From contig CBFDBQ010000004.1 of the NCBI GenBank assembly GCA_965603095.1, positions 1 to 54,750 of the forward strand: 54,750 nt of DNA. Reading direction: 5' to 3'. The notes under the pieces are model-generated. The model did no database searches. It was not told where the DNA came from and saw only the letters and a program-made list of their open reading frames with translations. The first letter of the stretch is position 1, and each line of letters opens with the position of its first letter. This DNA comes from DAOVVL01 sp965603095 (lineage in GTDB: Bacteria; Pseudomonadota; Alphaproteobacteria; Rhodospirillales; Magnetovibrionaceae). Both the position numbers and the translations under genes were made by a program. Below, one piece after another: positions 17,226 through 26,566 of the stretch.

Positions 17226-18173
17226 ATGTATCTCAAGAAAATTATGACCCTTGCGCTGGGCGCACTGGCGTTTGTTGCTACAAACTCGACCGCCATTGAT
17301 GCCAAGGCAGACAATCACCCGATGAAGCCATTTATTCTTGCTTCTAATGGGGCTGGTGACATGGCATCCACCGTTGCTGACGTAACTGCAAAACTTACTG
17401 GCGCCGGATTTACTATTGCAGGCACCCACACACCCTATCCAACCGCAACCATTGTTGTTGTAACCAGCGGCGCACAGCGTTCAACCGCAGCGCGTTCTGA
17501 TATGGGTGGCTTTGGTGCCGTACAGCGTGTTGCCGTTACTGATGTTGGTGGCAAAATACAGGTTTCCTACACCAACCCTGCATACATGGCAGCGGCTTAC
17601 CGTATGGATGGCGACCTTGCCAGCACCACTAAAAAGCTTGAAGCGGCCCTTGGTGGTGGCGAAGAGTTTGGTCTGAAGAAAGGTAAAACCGTAGCGCAGT
17701 TGGCTAAATTTCATTACATGTTCCTGATGCCTTATTTTGACGAGCCTAACCTTTTAGGTTGCGCCGACAGTCACAAAAACATGGTTAAACGGGTTGAAGC
17801 CAACATGGCCAAAGGCACGAGCGGAATTACACAGGTTTATAAAATTATAATCCCGGGCAAAAAAGAAGTTGTTTATGGTGTTGCATCAAAAGGTTCTGAT
17901 AAGAACCAAAATGATGACTACATCATGAGTGAAATCGATTTCAAAGATGTTCGCTCAACCGCACATCTGCCACATGAAATTTTGGTTTCCGGTGACAAGG
18001 CATATGCCCTTTCCCACCGTTTCCGCATTGCCATGAACTTCCCCGATCTTTCCATGATGGGGGCAAACAGTTTCATGAACATCATGAGCAGCCCGCCTGC
18101 GTTCCAAAAAGCCGTGACCGAAGTTTCCGGTGGCGTGTTTAAAGGAGAAGACAACAAGGCTGAATGTCCTTAA
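17226..18173 (+). CDS. Secreted protein of unknown function, possible DUF302-type domain
   Basis: 315 aa. Signal peptide MYLKKIMTLALGALAFVATNSTAIDAKA, with cleavage likely after an Ala near residue 27. The mature N-terminal region (STVADVTAKLTGAGFTIAGT) has the helix-then-strand look of DUF302 domains, a weak match. The C-terminal half (LGCADSHKNMVKRVE, YKIIIPGKKEVVYGVA, HRFRIAMNFPDLSMMG) is unrecognised but well formed. Only one cysteine occurs in that part besides the C-terminal one. Very strong ribosome site GGGGAGGA and a dedicated terminator suggest a well-expressed single-gene unit. Confidence 0.7.
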   Translation: MYLKKIMTLALGALAFVATNSTAIDAKADNHPMKPFILASNGAGDMASTVADVTAKLTGAGFTIAGTHTPYPTATIVVVTSGAQRSTAARSDMGGFGAVQRVAVTDVGGKIQVSYTNPAYMAAAYRMDGDLASTTKKLEAALGGGEEFGLKKGKTVAQLAKFHYMFLMPYFDEPNLLGCADSHKNMVKRVEANMAKGTSGITQVYKIIIPGKKEVVYGVASKGSDKNQNDDYIMSEIDFKDVRSTAHLPHEILVSGDKAYALSHRFRIAMNFPDLSMMGANSFMNIMSSPPAFQKAVTEVSGGVFKGEDNKAECP

Positions 18174-18194
18174 ATCACTAGGGCGTTAAATAAT

Positions 18195-18231
18195 AAAAAC
18201 CCCCGGATGTTTTTTCATCTGGGGGTTTTTT
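18195..18231. terminator. Bidirectional intrinsic terminator
   Basis: AAAAACCCCCGGATG pairs with CATCTGGGGGTTTTT around a loop of six Ts (one G-U pair), flanked by A-run and T-run. It ends both the secreted-protein gene and the minus-strand TCA operon after lpdA. Confidence 0.93.
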
Positions 18232-18261
18232 AATTCTAAGCTTATTTTAAATATGCCCTCT

Positions 18262-19668
18262 TTAAATGTGTAAGGCCCGGCCAATGGCGGCCAAGGCGGC
18301 TTCTTTTACCGCTTCGGCTGTGCCGGGATGGGCGTGGGGCGTGCGGGCAATGTCTTCGGCCGCACCTTCAAATTCCATTGCAAGCGCAACTTCTTGCACC
18401 AACTCGCCAGCACCGGGGCCAATAATGTGGCACCCCAATACCCGGTCGGTTTCGGCATCTGCCAATATTTTTACAAAGCCTTCGCTATCGGCATTGGCAC
18501 GGGCGCGGGAATTGGCAGAAAAAGGAAATTTGCCAACCGTATAATTCACCCCTTCGTCTTTTAGGTTTTCTTCAGTTTTGCCCAATGCGGCAATTTCTGG
18601 GTGGGTATAAACCACACCGGGAATGGCGCCATAATTTACGTGGCCTGCTTGGCCAGCCAAAATTTCCATGCAAGCGACGCCTTCTTCTTCGGCCTTGTGT
18701 GCCAACATGGCCCCACCGATAACGTCACCAATGGCATAAATGCCGGGAACAGATGTTTGATAATGGCCATCCACGACAATGAAGCCACGCCCATCTAACT
18801 GAACGCCAACGTCTTCCAATCCTAGCGCGGTGGTATAGGGTTTGCGCCCAACCGAGACCAAAACAACGTCTGCTTTTAATTCTTCTGCTTTGCCTCCGGC
18901 GGCGGCCTCAATATTTAAGGTAACCCCCGATTTAGCCGCTTTGGCGCCGACTACCTTAGTCGCCAGTTTAAATTTGATGCCCTGTTTTTTAAAGGTCCGG
19001 GTCGCTTGTTTGACCACTTCGCCGTCCATGCCGGGAAAAATGTTTTCAAGAAATTCAACCACCGTAACCTCGGCACCCAACCTGCGCCAAACCGAACCCA
19101 GTTCAAGCCCAATTACCCCACCGCCAATAACCACCATGGATTTTGGAACCGCGCCAAGCGCAAGCGCGCCAGTAGAAGAAACAATTTGTTTTTCATCCAC
19201 ATCAATGCCGGGCAAATCAGATGATGCTGAGCCGGTAGCAATTACAATATTTTTTCCGCTTAAGGTTTCGGTTTTTTTACCAGAGGTAACCTCAACCGTT
19301 CCCGGGGAGGTAATTTTTCCAGCACCAATAAAATGTGATATTTTGTTTTTCTTGAACAAAAAAGCGATGCCTTTGGTTAGGTCATCAACCACGCTGTCTT
19401 TGCGTGCCATCATGGTTTTTAAGTTTAATTTCAATCCTTTGAGATCAACCCCATGAGCCGCAAATTCTTTTTCTGCCATTTCATAATGGTGTGATGATTG
19501 TAACAATGCTTTTGACGGTATGCAGCCAACATTTAGGCAGGTTCCGCCAAGGGTATCCTGTTTTTCAACACAAGCGGTGTTAAGGCCCAACTGCGCCGCA
19601 CGAATAGCGGCAACATAGCCGCCGGGGCCGCCGCCGATGATTATGACGTCAAAATTATTGTCGCTCAT
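18262..19668 (-). CDS. lpdA: Dihydrolipoyl dehydrogenase (E3)
   Basis: 468 aa flavoprotein that reoxidises the dihydrolipoyl arm of 2-oxoglutarate dehydrogenase. FAD motif IIGGGPGGYVAAIRA, redox disulfide C43/C48 in GGTCLNVGCIPSK, NAD-binding IGGGVIGLELGSVWRRLGAE, and the C-terminal His-Glu pair in HAHPGTAE. Last gene of the sucA-odhB-lpdA block, 26 bases after odhB. Confidence 0.98.
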   Translation of the reverse strand: MSDNNFDVIIIGGGPGGYVAAIRAAQLGLNTACVEKQDTLGGTCLNVGCIPSKALLQSSHHYEMAEKEFAAHGVDLKGLKLNLKTMMARKDSVVDDLTKGIAFLFKKNKISHFIGAGKITSPGTVEVTSGKKTETLSGKNIVIATGSASSDLPGIDVDEKQIVSSTGALALGAVPKSMVVIGGGVIGLELGSVWRRLGAEVTVVEFLENIFPGMDGEVVKQATRTFKKQGIKFKLATKVVGAKAAKSGVTLNIEAAAGGKAEELKADVVLVSVGRKPYTTALGLEDVGVQLDGRGFIVVDGHYQTSVPGIYAIGDVIGGAMLAHKAEEEGVACMEILAGQAGHVNYGAIPGVVYTHPEIAALGKTEENLKDEGVNYTVGKFPFSANSRARANADSEGFVKILADAETDRVLGCHIIGPGAGELVQEVALAMEFEGAAEDIARTPHAHPGTAEAVKEAALAAIGRALHI

Positions 19669-19694
19669 GTTTAATCTCCACGTTGGAGGTGAAT

Positions 19695-20903
19695 TTAAGT
19701 ATCTAGCATTATGCGTTCAGGGTTTTCGATACATTCTTTGACCCGAACCAAAAATGAAACCGCTTCACGGCCATCAACAATACGATGGTCATAGGACATG
19801 GCTAGATACATCATCGGCCTAGCCTCAATAGAGCCATCAGCCATGACCATGGGGCGTTGCTGTATTTTATGCATACCCAAAATTCCCGGTTGTGGCGCGT
19901 TCAATATGGGGGTCGAAAGCAACGAGCCAAATACACCACCATTTGTTATGGTAAATGTTCCACCGGTTAGCTCGTCCATGGTCAGGCGACCTTCGCGGGC
20001 GCGGGCACCAAAATCATTTATTGTTTGTTCTATTTCAGCAAAATTAAGGGCGTCGCAATCGCGCACAACCGGAACCACCAAACCTTGCCCGGTGCCAACG
20101 GCAATGCCGATGTCATAATAGTTTTTATATATTATATCGCCACCATCAATTTCTGCGTTAACCGCAGGGAATTCGCGTAACGCCGTAACGCAGGCTTTGG
20201 CAAAGAATGACATAAAGCCAAGCTTTACCCCGTGGCGTTTTTGGAAACTTTCTTGGAAATTTTTACGCATTTCCATTACCGCACCCATGTCGACCTCGTT
20301 AAAGGTGGTGAGCATGGCTGCGTTATCTTGAGCCTCTTTTAAGCGCTCGGCGATGCGTTTGCGCAATCTGGTCATGGGCACACGTTCTTCGCGCGGGCCA
20401 TCAAGCCGGGGTGGGTACTGGGCGGCACCAGAATTAACCGCATCTTGTTTGGTTATGCGCCCAGCCGGGCCGGTGCCGGCAACAGACGTTGCATCTACGC
20501 CTTTTTCGGCCATTACCTTGCGTGCGCTCGGTGATGTTGGCGCAGCTTTTTTTGCCGCCGGGGCTGGGGCTGGTGCGGGTTTAGCTGCTGGAGCTGGAGC
20601 TGGAGCTGGGGCCTCTTCTTTTTTAGCGGGTTCAGGTGCTGGTTCGGCCGCCACTGTTCCGGTCGCGCCCTCATCAATAACGCCCAACACCGCGCCAACC
20701 TCTACGTCGGAACCTTCGGTAACGGCAATGCTTACCAATGCACCCGAAGCAGGTGCCGGAACCTCAACCGTTACTTTATCGGTTTCAAGCTCAACCATTG
20801 GCTCGTCAACGGTAACAGCCTCACCCGGTTGTTTGAACCATTTTGCAACCGTAGCTTCGGTTACCGATTCGCCTAATGCTGGAACCTTTATTTCGGTAGC
20901 CAT
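19695..20903 (-). CDS. odhB: 2-oxoglutarate dehydrogenase E2 (dihydrolipoamide succinyltransferase)
   Basis: 402 aa. A single lipoyl domain with acceptor K43 (ELETDKVTVEV), a Pro/Ala/Lys swinging linker (about 85-120), an E1/E3-binding domain (SPSARKVMAEKGVDATSV), and an acyltransferase core ending in the catalytic SYDHRIVDG (H373, D377). Located between sucA and lpdA, 24 bases after sucA. Often named sucB. Confidence 0.98.
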   Translation of the reverse strand: MATEIKVPALGESVTEATVAKWFKQPGEAVTVDEPMVELETDKVTVEVPAPASGALVSIAVTEGSDVEVGAVLGVIDEGATGTVAAEPAPEPAKKEEAPAPAPAPAAKPAPAPAPAAKKAAPTSPSARKVMAEKGVDATSVAGTGPAGRITKQDAVNSGAAQYPPRLDGPREERVPMTRLRKRIAERLKEAQDNAAMLTTFNEVDMGAVMEMRKNFQESFQKRHGVKLGFMSFFAKACVTALREFPAVNAEIDGGDIIYKNYYDIGIAVGTGQGLVVPVVRDCDALNFAEIEQTINDFGARAREGRLTMDELTGGTFTITNGGVFGSLLSTPILNAPQPGILGMHKIQQRPMVMADGSIEARPMMYLAMSYDHRIVDGREAVSFLVRVKECIENPERIMLDT

Positions 20904-20927
20904 GATATATCGCTCCTCTAAGTACCG

Positions 20928-23888
20928 TTAATAAATTGGCCGCGTATGCGGTTGACGTATTTTAGAAAGATCGCCTTCTAATGACTGATCGACAATCCAG
21001 TTTTGTTCTTCGACGTGACGGCTATGCAACCCGGTTGCCGGCGATGCCGCACCGCGCCTGCCCACATAAACCGGGCTTAAATGATCATTTGCCAATTCTC
21101 GCATTATGGTTTCAATGCGTTGAGCAACAAAAGTCCATGCCCCCATGTTGGCTGGCTCTTCTTGTGCCCAAACCACCTCGGCACGGGGGTAGCGCGAAAG
21201 CTGTTGTAAGATGCCTTTCCATGGGAATGGATAAATCTGTTCCAAGCGCACTATGGCAACATCATCTATTTCGCGTTTCCGTCTTGCCTCGAGAATATCG
21301 TAATAAACTTTACCCGAGCAAATAATTACCCGGCGAACTTTTTTATCCAATACTAGACGATCATGTTCCGGCAACACCCGACGAAAGCGGGTTTCTGGGC
21401 CCATTTGACCCAGATTGGAAACGCACAATTTATGCCGCAGTAATGATTTAGGCGCCATCACCACTAGCGGTTTGCGATAGTTGCGACATACTTGCCGCCG
21501 CAAAGCATGAAAATATTGTGCAGGCGTGGTCAGGTTTACTATCTGCATGTTGTCTTCGGCGCAAAGTTGTAGATAACGCTCCAATCGAGCAGAAGAATGT
21601 TCTGGACCCTGCCCTTCGTATCCATGGGGTAAAAGCATTACCAGACCAGAGAACCTTAGCCACTTGGTTTCACCCGATGCTATGAACTGGTCAATAATAA
21701 CCTGTGCACCATTGGCAAAATCACCAAATTGGGCTTCCCAGATGATAAGTCGCTGTGGTTCAGCCATGGAATAGCCATATTCAAACCCAAGCACGCCGGC
21801 CTCTGAAAGCGGGCTATCAATTACTTCTAATTCTTGCTGATTGCCGGGACGGATATTGTTTATAGGAACAAAACGTTCCTCACTTATTTGGTCCACCAAC
21901 ACCGCATGACGATGGGAAAAAGTACCACGCCCAGAATCCTGACCCGATAACCTAACCCCACCATGATCAATGCAAAGACTGCCAAAAGCTATGGCTTCTG
22001 CCGTGCCCCAATCAATGCCTTCGTGGGTTTCTATCATTTTTCTTTTGTTTTTAAGCTGGCGAATAATTTTTGTATTAACTTCAAAATTGGCGGGCGGCTC
22101 AGATATGGCTGTTCCAATTTCTTCCAGCGTCTCCATCGGTAACGACGTATCATCGTCGCTTAATTCTTCTTCGCCGCTAAGACGGTTAAGGCCTTTCCAT
22201 TTACCCTCTAGCCAATCTGCCTTGTTGGGGCGATAGCTTTCAGATGCCTTTAATTCTTTTTCCAAATGCTGATGAAAAGAAGTTGCCATTTTTTCTGCAT
22301 CGACTTCGCTTATTACGCCTTCGTTTATCAGTTGTTTGGCATAAACCTCGCGCGTGGTCGGATGGCTAGCGATTGTTCTGTACATGACCGGGTTGGTAAA
22401 CATAGGCTCGTCGGCTTCGTTGTGGCCGTGACGGCGATAGCAAAACATATCAATAACTACGTCGCGTTTGAATTCTTGTCTGAACTCCATCGCTATGCGG
22501 GCAACATGCACGACGGCTTCCGGGTCATCTCCATTAACATGAAAAATTGGGGTCTGGGTCATTTTGGCAACATCAGATGGATACGGCGATGAGCGCGAAT
22601 ATGATGGCGCAGTGGTAAAGCCAATTTGATTATTTACAATAAGATGAATGGTGCCGCCAGTGCGATAGCCTTTTAGTTCGGCCAGATCTAATGTTTCCGG
22701 AACTAACCCCTGACCCGCAAACGCGGCATCGCCATGCATTAAAAGCCCCATAACCTCGTCTCGTTTGCTATCACCACGTTGGCGTTGCTTGGCCCGCACT
22801 TTGCCCAACACAACCGGGTTTACCGCTTCAAGATGGGATGGGTTAGCGGTTAGCGAAAGATGAACTGTTTCTCCATCAAATACGCGGTCGGCTGATGTGC
22901 CAAGATGGTATTTAACGTCACCGGAACCTTCGGTGTCATCGGGGTTGGCAGAGCCACCCTGAAATTCTGAAAAAATTGCCTGATATGGTTTACGCATAAC
23001 ATTGGCCAAAACATTAAGGCGGCCACGATGCGGCATGCCAATAACAATTTCTTTTACACCTAATTGCCCGCCGCGTTTTATTATTTGTTCAATCGCAGGT
23101 ATGGCTGACTCGCCACCATCAAGACCAAAACGTTTAGTCCCGGTGTATTTAACGTTGAGGAATTTTTCAAAGCCCTCGCTTTCAACCATGCGTTCAAGGA
23201 TTGCGCGCTTGCCTTTGATTGTAAAATCGGTTTGGTTGCGAATACCTTCGATGCGGCGCTGAATCCATGCTTTTACTTCTGGTTCTTGAATGTGTGTGTA
23301 TTCAACCCCGATGGACCCACAATAGGTTCCTTTCAGGATGGCAAGTATTTCGCGCAAGGTGGCAACCTCTAGCCCCAGCACATGGTCTATAAAAATAGGC
23401 CTGTCCATGTCTGCATCGCTAAAACCATAATGGCGCGGGTCAAGTTCCGGGTGTGCGGTTCGACCCTCCAAACCCAGTGGATCAAAATTAGCAATTAAAT
23501 GTCCGCGCACACGATAGGCCCGAATAATCATCAATGCGCGAATGGTGTCTTTGGTGGCGCGACGAATTGAATCTGTGCTGGGCGCAACGGTTGGGCCCAT
23601 AACAGAAACATCCGCTACTGGCTGAACGCCAGTTCCGGTGACCGGCTCCATCCATCCACCGTTGCCATTGCCATTGTTGTCAAATGCACCAACAACACCG
23701 GCATCAGATGGCGCCCAGCTGGCACCTTGAAGCTCGCTCAAAACAGAACGGCTATCATCATCAAGGTTGGAAAACCAATCGGCCCAGTTTTTATCGACTG
23801 CGGACGCACTATCAAGATAACGCGCATAAAGTTCAGCAACGTAAAGGGCGTTGGCACCGCTAAGGAAATTGTCAGATACTGTTGTCAT
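20928..23888 (-). CDS. sucA: 2-oxoglutarate dehydrogenase E1
   Basis: About 986 aa thiamine-diphosphate enzyme that decarboxylates 2-oxoglutarate. N-terminal FLSGANALYVAELYARYLDSASAVD helix, GMPHRGRLNVLANV, ThDP/Mg region HGDAAFAGQG and NNQIGFTT, and C-terminal WAQEEPANMGAW. I use the ATG at 23888 (MTTVSDN); a GTG at 23897 adds three residues, and neither has a strong ribosome site. Follows sucD with a gap of about 110 bases, larger than the other spacings in the cluster. Confidence 0.97.
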   Translation of the reverse strand: MTTVSDNFLSGANALYVAELYARYLDSASAVDKNWADWFSNLDDDSRSVLSELQGASWAPSDAGVVGAFDNNGNGNGGWMEPVTGTGVQPVADVSVMGPTVAPSTDSIRRATKDTIRALMIIRAYRVRGHLIANFDPLGLEGRTAHPELDPRHYGFSDADMDRPIFIDHVLGLEVATLREILAILKGTYCGSIGVEYTHIQEPEVKAWIQRRIEGIRNQTDFTIKGKRAILERMVESEGFEKFLNVKYTGTKRFGLDGGESAIPAIEQIIKRGGQLGVKEIVIGMPHRGRLNVLANVMRKPYQAIFSEFQGGSANPDDTEGSGDVKYHLGTSADRVFDGETVHLSLTANPSHLEAVNPVVLGKVRAKQRQRGDSKRDEVMGLLMHGDAAFAGQGLVPETLDLAELKGYRTGGTIHLIVNNQIGFTTAPSYSRSSPYPSDVAKMTQTPIFHVNGDDPEAVVHVARIAMEFRQEFKRDVVIDMFCYRRHGHNEADEPMFTNPVMYRTIASHPTTREVYAKQLINEGVISEVDAEKMATSFHQHLEKELKASESYRPNKADWLEGKWKGLNRLSGEEELSDDDTSLPMETLEEIGTAISEPPANFEVNTKIIRQLKNKRKMIETHEGIDWGTAEAIAFGSLCIDHGGVRLSGQDSGRGTFSHRHAVLVDQISEERFVPINNIRPGNQQELEVIDSPLSEAGVLGFEYGYSMAEPQRLIIWEAQFGDFANGAQVIIDQFIASGETKWLRFSGLVMLLPHGYEGQGPEHSSARLERYLQLCAEDNMQIVNLTTPAQYFHALRRQVCRNYRKPLVVMAPKSLLRHKLCVSNLGQMGPETRFRRVLPEHDRLVLDKKVRRVIICSGKVYYDILEARRKREIDDVAIVRLEQIYPFPWKGILQQLSRYPRAEVVWAQEEPANMGAWTFVAQRIETIMRELANDHLSPVYVGRRGAASPATGLHSRHVEEQNWIVDQSLEGDLSKIRQPHTRPIY

Positions 23889-24001
23889 GGGCAGCACAAG
23901 AAAACATTGGGAACTTTCCCGCTATTTTTCCCTTAAATTTATCACGCCCCATTAGGCAACAGCATTGAGCACCATTTATTTGGTGTCTTAAAGCTTTTTT
24001 T

Positions 24002-24880
24002 TCAATTGTTTTTAAATTTTTCTAACATTGTCTGACCGATGGTGGCCGGTGACGAGGCCACCGCAATGCCCGCTGATTTCAGCGCTTCAATTTTGTCTCC
24101 GGCGGTTCCCTTGCCGCCCGATATAATGGCCCCAGCATGGCCCATTCTGCGCCCGGGTGGCGCGGTCAGGCCGGCAATAAAGCCAGTTACCGGTTTTTTA
24201 GTTTTTGATAATTTCAAAAATTCGGCCGCTTCTTCTTCTGCCGTGCCGCCAATTTCACCAATCATTATAATGGCTTCGGTTTCTGGGTCGCCTAGAAACA
24301 TATCTAAGCAATTTACAAAATTTGTGCCGTTTACCGGATCGCCGCCAATGCCAATGCAGGTGGTTTGCCCCAGCCCAGTAACGGTGGTTTGTGCCACCGC
24401 TTCGTAAGTTAGCGTGCCCGAACGTGACACAATGCCAACTTTACCGCGGGTATGGATGTGCCCCGGCATGATACCAATTTTACATTCCCCAGGCGTTATA
24501 ACGCCCGGACAGTTAGGGCCAACAAGGCGGGTGGTGGAGCCCTCTAGCGCGCGTTTTACCCGAACCATATCCAAAACCGGGATGCCTTCGGTAATGCAAA
24601 CTACTAATTCAATTTCGGCGGCTATGGCTTCGAGAATGGCATCAGCCGCAAATGGTGGTGGAACATAAATAACGCTAGCATCGGCGCCTGTTTTTTCAGC
24701 CGCGTCAGCTACCGTATCAAACACCGGAAGGTCAAGGTGGACCCCGCCACCCTTGCCCGGTGTAACGCCGCCAACCATGTTTGTGCCATAGGCTATGGCT
24801 TGTTCGGAATGAAATGTCCCTTGGGCGCCAGTAAAGCCCTGACAAATTACCTTGGTGTTTTTATCAACCAGAACAGCCAT
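24002..24880 (-). CDS. sucD: Succinyl-CoA synthetase subunit alpha
   Basis: 292 aa. Forms succinate and nucleotide triphosphate from succinyl-CoA. CoA-binding N-terminus (DKNTKVICQGFTGAQGTFH), and the phosphorylated histidine H248 in GHAGAIISGGKGTA. Starts 3 bases after the sucC stop, so the two subunits are translationally coupled. Confidence 0.98.
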   Translation of the reverse strand: MAVLVDKNTKVICQGFTGAQGTFHSEQAIAYGTNMVGGVTPGKGGGVHLDLPVFDTVADAAEKTGADASVIYVPPPFAADAILEAIAAEIELVVCITEGIPVLDMVRVKRALEGSTTRLVGPNCPGVITPGECKIGIMPGHIHTRGKVGIVSRSGTLTYEAVAQTTVTGLGQTTCIGIGGDPVNGTNFVNCLDMFLGDPETEAIIMIGEIGGTAEEEAAEFLKLSKTKKPVTGFIAGLTAPPGRRMGHAGAIISGGKGTAGDKIEALKSAGIAVASSPATIGQTMLEKFKNN

Positions 24881-24883
24881 TTG

Positions 24884-26068
24884 TTATCCGGCCTCCCTTA
24901 CCGCAACGACCACTTTTTCGGCGGCATCGCCAAGATCATCGGCAGATACAATTTCAAGCCCGGATTGCTTAAGTATTTCTTTGCCCAAATCAACATTGGT
25001 TCCCTCGAGCCTTACTACCAGCGGTATATTTATGCTTACTTCTTTGGCGGCGGCTACCACGCCTTCGGCAATAACATCACAGCGCATGATGCCGCCAAAT
25101 ATGTTAACCAATATTCCTTTAACGTTGGAGTCTGACAAAATAAGTTTGAAAGCAGTGGTTACCCGTTCTTTGGTTGCGCCACCACCGACATCTAAAAAAT
25201 TAGCCGGGTCACCACCATGCAATTTAATGATATCCATGGTCGACATAGCCAAACCAGCACCATTGACCATGCAACCGATGTTACCATCGAGCTTGATATA
25301 ATTAAGTTCGTGACGGGCCGCCTCTAATTCGGCCGGGTCTTCTTCGTCTTCATCGCGAAGCTCGGCAACTTCTTTTTGCCTAAATAATGCGTTGTCATCA
25401 AAATTCATTTTGGCATCAAGCGCCATTACATCACCGGCACCGGTAACCACCATTGGGTTAATTTCAACCAACGATGCATCAAGCGCATTAAAGGCTTTAT
25501 ATAGCCCCATAATAAGTTTTACTGCTGAGCCAACTTGCTTGCCCTCAAGGCCAAGACCAAACGCTATATTGCGTGCGTTAAATCCCTGAATGCCGACGGC
25601 AGGGTCGATGACTTCCATAATAATTTTTTCAGGTGTTTTTGCGGCGACTTCTTCGATGTCCATTCCGCCTTCGGTTGATGCCATTATGGTAACGCGCGAA
25701 GATGCGCGGTCAACCAACATGGATAGATAAAGCTCGCGCGCTATGTCGCAACCTTCTTCTATATAGACGCGCTTTACTTCCTTGCCCTCTGGGCCTGTCT
25801 GGTGTGTAACCAGTTGCATTCCCAATATATTATTGGCGGTATCAAGCACTTCTTTTATTGATTTAACGACTTTAACGCCGCCGCCTTTTCCTCGGCCGCC
25901 GGCGTGTATTTGTGCTTTGACGACCCAAATAGGATCGCCTTGCATTTCTTTTTCTAAATTTTTAGCTGCTTGCTCGGCCTCCGGGGCGGTGTAAGCTACA
26001 CCACCCCGGGGCACGGCAACCCCGAAACCAGCCAAGAGTGCCTTGGCCTGGTATTCATGGATATTCAT
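24884..26068 (-). CDS. sucC: Succinyl-CoA synthetase subunit beta
   Basis: 394 aa. ATP-grasp nucleotide-binding domain (MNIHEYQAKALLAGFGVAVP, VVKAQIHAGGRGKGGGVK) and a C-terminal CoA-ligase domain (GGATKERVTTAFKLI, NIFGGIMRCDVIAEG). Strong AGGAG ribosome site. It follows the lysine-rich protein gene rather than mdh directly. Confidence 0.98.
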   Translation of the reverse strand: MNIHEYQAKALLAGFGVAVPRGGVAYTAPEAEQAAKNLEKEMQGDPIWVVKAQIHAGGRGKGGGVKVVKSIKEVLDTANNILGMQLVTHQTGPEGKEVKRVYIEEGCDIARELYLSMLVDRASSRVTIMASTEGGMDIEEVAAKTPEKIIMEVIDPAVGIQGFNARNIAFGLGLEGKQVGSAVKLIMGLYKAFNALDASLVEINPMVVTGAGDVMALDAKMNFDDNALFRQKEVAELRDEDEEDPAELEAARHELNYIKLDGNIGCMVNGAGLAMSTMDIIKLHGGDPANFLDVGGGATKERVTTAFKLILSDSNVKGILVNIFGGIMRCDVIAEGVVAAAKEVSINIPLVVRLEGTNVDLGKEILKQSGLEIVSADDLGDAAEKVVVAVREAG

Positions 26069-26112
26069 GCGATATATCTCCTAATAAAGAAGAGTCTAAA
26101 CGCAACTTCTTA

Positions 26113-26520
26113 CTATCTTTTACGCTTAGCGGTTTTACGCTTTGCGGTCTTACGCTTAGCGGTTTTACGCTTAGCGGTTTTCTTCTTAGCAGTCTTGCGT
26201 TTAGCGGCTTTCTTCTTGGTCTTCCGCTTAGCAGTCTTGCGTTTAGCTGTTTTTTTCTTAGCGGCTTTCTTCTTAGTCTTCCGCTTAGCAGTCTTGCGTT
26301 TAGCTGTTTTTTTCTTAGCGGCTTTCTTCTTGGTCTTCCGCTTAGCTGTTTTTTTCTTAGCGGTTTTTTTCTTAGCGGCTTTCTTCTTAGTCTTCCGCTT
26401 AGCTGTTTTCCGCTTAGCTGTCTTACGCTTAGCTACTTTTTTCTTAGCTACTTTTTTCTTAGCTACTTTTTTCTTGGCCGGTTTCTTTTTGGCCGTCTTC
26501 TTCTTTGCTTTTTTAACCAT
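26113..26520 (-). CDS. Histone H1-like lysine-rich repeat protein
   Basis: 135 aa from the ATG at 26520, chosen because GGAGA lies five bases before it; an upstream ATG at 26532 would add MEKT and overlap that site. The protein uses only M, V, K, A, T, P and R; about 52% is lysine. It is built of pentads such as KTAKR and KVAKK, with a higher-order 19-residue unit beginning TKKKAAKKKTAKRK repeated four times. This is the composition of bacterial H1-like chromatin proteins (Bordetella BpH1, chlamydial Hc2), expected to bind DNA or RNA through charge. It sits between mdh and sucC in the same operon, an unusual place. Function is inferred from composition. Confidence 0.85.
   Translation of the reverse strand: MVKKAKKKTAKKKPAKKKVAKKKVAKKKVAKRKTAKRKTAKRKTKKKAAKKKTAKKKTAKRKTKKKAAKKKTAKRKTAKRKTKKKAAKKKTAKRKTAKRKTKKKAAKRKTAKKKTAKRKTAKRKTAKRKTAKRKR
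26164..26391 (-). repeat. Four 57-bp in-frame tandem repeats in the histone-like gene
   Basis: Codes for four successive 19-residue units starting TKKKA (spacing exactly 19 residues, 57 bases). Units are nearly identical in DNA and can gain or lose copies by slippage without breaking the frame. Confidence 0.85.
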
Positions 26521-26566
26521 AGTCTTCTCCATTTAAAAATGGCCGGAACCCCCCCTCGAGGAAGGC

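Noticed and set aside
18842..19456. 204-codon plus-strand frame opposite lpdA
   Set aside because: Complete overlap with the conserved dihydrolipoyl dehydrogenase; Thr/Ser/Pro-rich shadow translation.
20353..20931. Plus-strand 192-codon frame opposite odhB
   Set aside because: Ala/Gly-rich shadow of the Pro/Ala linker; odhB domains are unambiguous.
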